This document shows positions 61,697 through 64,000 of a stretch of 64,000 nt of DNA, in pieces. The stretch is from Rothia nasimurium (GTDB taxonomy: Bacteria; Actinomycetota; Actinomycetes; Actinomycetales; Micrococcaceae): contig NZ_CAKMTJ010000005.1 of NCBI RefSeq assembly GCF_928392795.1, positions 141,432-205,431 on the forward strand. Direction: 5' to 3'. The notes beneath the pieces are model-generated. The model saw only the letters and a program-made list of their open reading frames with translations, made no database searches and had not been told where the DNA came from. Every line of letters begins with the position of its first letter. Position 1 is the stretch's first letter. Made by a program: the position numbers and the translations under genes.

Positions 61697-62835
61697 CTGC
61701 CTACCGTAGCCCCCTGCTGTCTCGCCCGGGCGCCTTTGCGGCGTCCGGGGCGGACGCCGGGGTCGCTGCCCACTACGGCGACCCGGTTGCTGAGCAGCGG
61801 GCCCTGGCCCGCCGTACCCGGCTTGCCCTGGTTGACCACTCCAACCTGGGCGTGGTGACGGTTGCGGGCGAGGACCGCCTGAGCTGGCTGACCACCCTCT
61901 CAAGCCAGGTCCTAGCCGGGCTGGGGGAGGGGAGCTCCACCGAGCTTCTTCTGCTGACCCCGCAGGGCCGTATCGAGTTCTCTGCTTTCGCTGTTGAGAA
62001 GGACGGCGCGGTCTGGCTGATCACCGAACGGGACCAGGCCGTGCCCCTGGCCGAGTATTTGAACCGCATGAAGTTCATGCTGCGCGTTGAGATTACCGAC
62101 CGCACCGAAACCCACGCGGTGCTGGGGTCCACCCTTGACCCGCGCGAGGCTGAGGGCGCGGATGCCGTGCTGGCAGGCGGCATCGTCTGGACTGACCCCT
62201 GGGGCGCCGGCATTGCCCCCGGGGGCTACACCTACGCGTCCGCTGGGGAAGACGAGCACCCGGCGTCCGCCTACCGCCGCTACCTGACCATCGTGCCCGC
62301 CCACCGCCTGCTCGATGCGGTCGAAGGAGCCCAGCTAGCCGGGGTATGGGCGGCTGAGGCCCTGCGTATTGAGGCCTGGCGGCCGCGCGTGGGCGTGGAC
62401 TCCGATGAGAAGACCATCCCCCACGAGCTCGACCTGCTCCGTACCGCCGTGCACCTGGAGAAGGGCTGCTACAAGGGCCAGGAGACCGTGGCCCGCGTGC
62501 ATAATCTGGGGCACCCGCCCCGCCGCCTGACCTTCCTCGACCTGGACGGCTCCGAGCACACCCTGCCCGCTGCCGGTTCTGCCGTGATGAACGGCGAGAA
62601 GAAGGTGGGCACCGTGACCTCGGTGGCCCTGCACCACGAGGCTGGGCCTATCGCCCTGGCCGTCCTGAAACGCTCGGTTGACCCCGCCGCCACCCTGCGC
62701 GTGGTGGACGGGGGAGATACGGACGCCGACGGCAACCCCGCAACCAGCCAGTACGCCGCCACCCAGACCGTGATTGTTGCTCCGGACGCCGGCCAGGTGG
62801 CAGGACGCCGGAACATGGGGGACTTTTTACGGTAG
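61693..62835 (+). CDS. ygfZ: YgfZ/GcvT-domain folate-binding protein
   Basis: The 380-residue protein has the YgfZ signature KGCYKGQETVARVHNLG (about residues 256-272), with Cys needed for function in E. coli. The GcvT fold appears as RTRLALVDHSNLGVVTVAGEDRLSWL in parts. YgfZ helps Fe-S cluster enzymes with folate. The GTG start overlaps the nitrobindin stop (GTGA), so the two are coupled. Confidence 0.9.
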   Translation: MTAYRSPLLSRPGAFAASGADAGVAAHYGDPVAEQRALARRTRLALVDHSNLGVVTVAGEDRLSWLTTLSSQVLAGLGEGSSTELLLLTPQGRIEFSAFAVEKDGAVWLITERDQAVPLAEYLNRMKFMLRVEITDRTETHAVLGSTLDPREAEGADAVLAGGIVWTDPWGAGIAPGGYTYASAGEDEHPASAYRRYLTIVPAHRLLDAVEGAQLAGVWAAEALRIEAWRPRVGVDSDEKTIPHELDLLRTAVHLEKGCYKGQETVARVHNLGHPPRRLTFLDLDGSEHTLPAAGSAVMNGEKKVGTVTSVALHHEAGPIALAVLKRSVDPAATLRVVDGGDTDADGNPATSQYAATQTVIVAPDAGQVAGRRNMGDFLR

Positions 62836-63016
62836 GCAGTGCTGTTCTGCTGTGACCTCCGCTGCGTATCACGAGTTGCTCTCTGGGGCGCAGGGGCCTT
62901 GGTCGTCAGTTGAAGGAGGCAGGGGGATTCTTGCTTGGGTCTTAGACGGTAGAACCAAGCGTTGGTAGTAGGTGGAACTGGTTTGGTTCTGTTGCCAAAA
63001 TATTTTTCACAGATTC

Positions 63017-63045
63017 TTGACAAGTGATGTTCATCATGTAAGTAT
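63017..63045 (+). promoter_or_regulatory. Promoter of the phospholipase-like gene, with internal palindrome
   Basis: TTGACA (63017-63022) is a consensus -35, with AAGTAT (63040-63045) 17 bases on as a weak -10. Between them TGATG-TT-CATCA (63025-63036) is a perfect inverted repeat, a likely operator. Upstream, AGAACCAA and TTGGTTCT form another dyad. Confidence 0.5.
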
Positions 63046-63106
63046 TTGTAATACGGCTCACAGGTTCACAATTTGTAATGAAAAATTTTCAATTTAGGGA
63101 GTCGCG

Positions 63107-63661
63107 ATGTTTAAGCGATTTTATGTTTTTCTTGTATCTCTAGTAATTGCTATTTCGTTTGGCCTAATGGTGCCAGCAAATGCTATTACTTCCCCTGGAG
63201 GCTCGCATAATAGCGAGATTCTGGCAGAGAAGCTTTTAGAGTATGCTGTCCTTGATTCAGCTGGCAATATTGACTACTTCGATGTCGATGGAGCCCGGGC
63301 AGACGATGTAAGCGAAGTTGTTTTGCTGTCAGCCATTTCGTACAATCAGGGGGTATCAAATCGTCTTGGAGGGGGAGCTTTTCCTGCTCTTGCTGGGCAT
63401 GATCCTCAAATTGGCTTTCCAGTTCATGGGAATTGGTGCGGCCCAGGGGTGAGTGGCCCTGGCGCTCCGATTGATTTGCTCGACACGCGGTGTCGCACTC
63501 ATGACCTGTGTTATGCAGAGAAGGGTTATTTCAATAAAACCTGTGACCGTCAGCTAGTTGCTTTGATTACAGTTGACTTACAGATGAATAAGTACTCAGG
63601 CTGGGTGAAGGCTAAGGCAATTGCTATTAGGCAAGTTTTTGCTCCTAATGCGATTTTTTAG
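63107..63661 (+). CDS. Secreted phospholipase A2-like protein
   Basis: The 184-residue protein has a signal peptide (MFKRFYVFLVSLVIAISFG, cut near MVPANA). The mature part has the sPLA2 pattern: GNWCGPGVSGPG (about residues 108-119, calcium loop), then CRTHDLCY (about 128-135), with the catalytic His-Asp, and further Cys in FNKTCDRQL. Fold and calcium use follow the family; activity is inferred. It is much more AT-rich than its neighbours. GGGAG precedes the ATG. A small membrane gene follows 14 bases on. Confidence 0.82.
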   Translation: MFKRFYVFLVSLVIAISFGLMVPANAITSPGGSHNSEILAEKLLEYAVLDSAGNIDYFDVDGARADDVSEVVLLSAISYNQGVSNRLGGGAFPALAGHDPQIGFPVHGNWCGPGVSGPGAPIDLLDTRCRTHDLCYAEKGYFNKTCDRQLVALITVDLQMNKYSGWVKAKAIAIRQVFAPNAIF

Positions 63662-63675
63662 AAAAGGTGGTAGAG

Positions 63676-63945
63676 ATGGTATCTTACGTGACTGGTAATC
63701 AGTGGGGAACATTCTCTTCCCCGCGCTGGCAAAAATTCAATCTGCTTGCTGCCTTTATATTTCTGGCAGGTGCTCTTGCCTTTACCTATGGAGGGCTTAC
63801 CACCAGCTATAGCTGGGCTCTTGCACCCCTGCTGGGTCTTCTTGGCCTTGGGCTAAGTCTCTTGGCCCGCACCTGGGGCTGGGCAGTGGCCTTCTCCCTG
63901 CTAATCCTAACCCTCCCAGCAGTCATCGCCCTACAGGGCGTATAA
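63676..63945 (+). CDS. Small membrane protein behind the phospholipase-like gene
   Basis: The 89-residue protein has three hydrophobic helices (about residues 23-39, 46-63 and 67-87). ATG 63676 follows AAAGGTGG; a GTG at 63667 is possible. No family is recognised. Being so close behind the phospholipase gene, it may be in the same operon; whether it works with the enzyme is unknown. Confidence 0.55.
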   Translation: MVSYVTGNQWGTFSSPRWQKFNLLAAFIFLAGALAFTYGGLTTSYSWALAPLLGLLGLGLSLLARTWGWAVAFSLLILTLPAVIALQGV

Positions 63946-64000
63946 GGCGCATAAAACCGACCGATACTAAAGAAGTGGGCCGCCACCCCCCCAGGGGGGG

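Noticed and set aside
63970..64000. GC-rich hairpin at the right edge
   Set aside because: It is cut off by the window end, so it cannot be judged.

Overview
The window reads as chromosomal DNA of a high-GC Gram-positive actinobacterium, most likely Micrococcales and probably Rothia or a close relative. Direct support is a GC-rich, compact gene layout together with actinobacterial markers: mycothiol synthase (mshD), a GlnR-type orphan response regulator, a mutT1-ppk pair, a DUF4229 protein, a MetPS importer, and the tRNA-Thr/tRNA-Met/MaoC/MaoC/murB order. The genus is inferred from gene content and protein style; no rRNA lies in the window.

Region 1 (1-22.3 kb) is respiratory. It holds the end of resB, ccsB (cytochrome c maturation) and nearly the whole menaquinone pathway, with menA, menE, menB, menC, menD, a polyprenyl diphosphate synthase and menG scattered on both strands. 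Between them lie a PadR/HAAS-like pair, a YefM-YoeB toxin-antitoxin module, putP, a DMT exporter, gluQ, an unusual metallo-beta-lactamase-fold protein, a PAP2 phosphatase with a tail of phospho-acceptor-like motifs, and metPS.

Region 2 (22.3-33.9 kb) carries an amino-acid ABC importer, rarD, a divergent DUF6882 / SseB-type pair, an MMPL transporter, and a fur-type regulator followed by katA.

Region 3 (33.9-38.2 kb) is the most unusual. About 550 bases without a convincing gene fold into a series of hairpins and end in a strong terminator, so they look like an unassigned structured RNA. Next comes an 797-residue protein joining an ECF-type sigma factor, a zinc anti-sigma motif, a membrane segment, a long Pro/Val/Glu/Asp repeat and a small C-terminal domain. 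The membrane protease gene htpX follows it.

Region 4 (38.3-49.5 kb) is housekeeping: yajQ, tRNA-Tyr, thioredoxin, a HhH-GPD glycosylase, a DUF2079 protein, a DEAD-box helicase, a tRNA Thr-Met-Thr cluster, two MaoC-type dehydratases, an MFS transporter and murB.

Region 5 (49.5-59.7 kb) holds a PIN/HTH toxin-antitoxin module, a GntR regulator, a Gram-negative-type asd, a hipBA module that has clearly been inserted at the 3' end of folA (31-bp direct repeats), then thyA, mutT1, ppk, mshD and glnR.

Region 6 (59.8-64 kb) has small membrane proteins, a nitrobindin-like protein, ygfZ, and an AT-rich gene for a secreted phospholipase A2-like protein with a small membrane protein behind it.

Three copies of one intergenic repeat occur at 1.4, 18.3 and 60.9 kb. 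No transposase, integrase, CRISPR array or rRNA was found.
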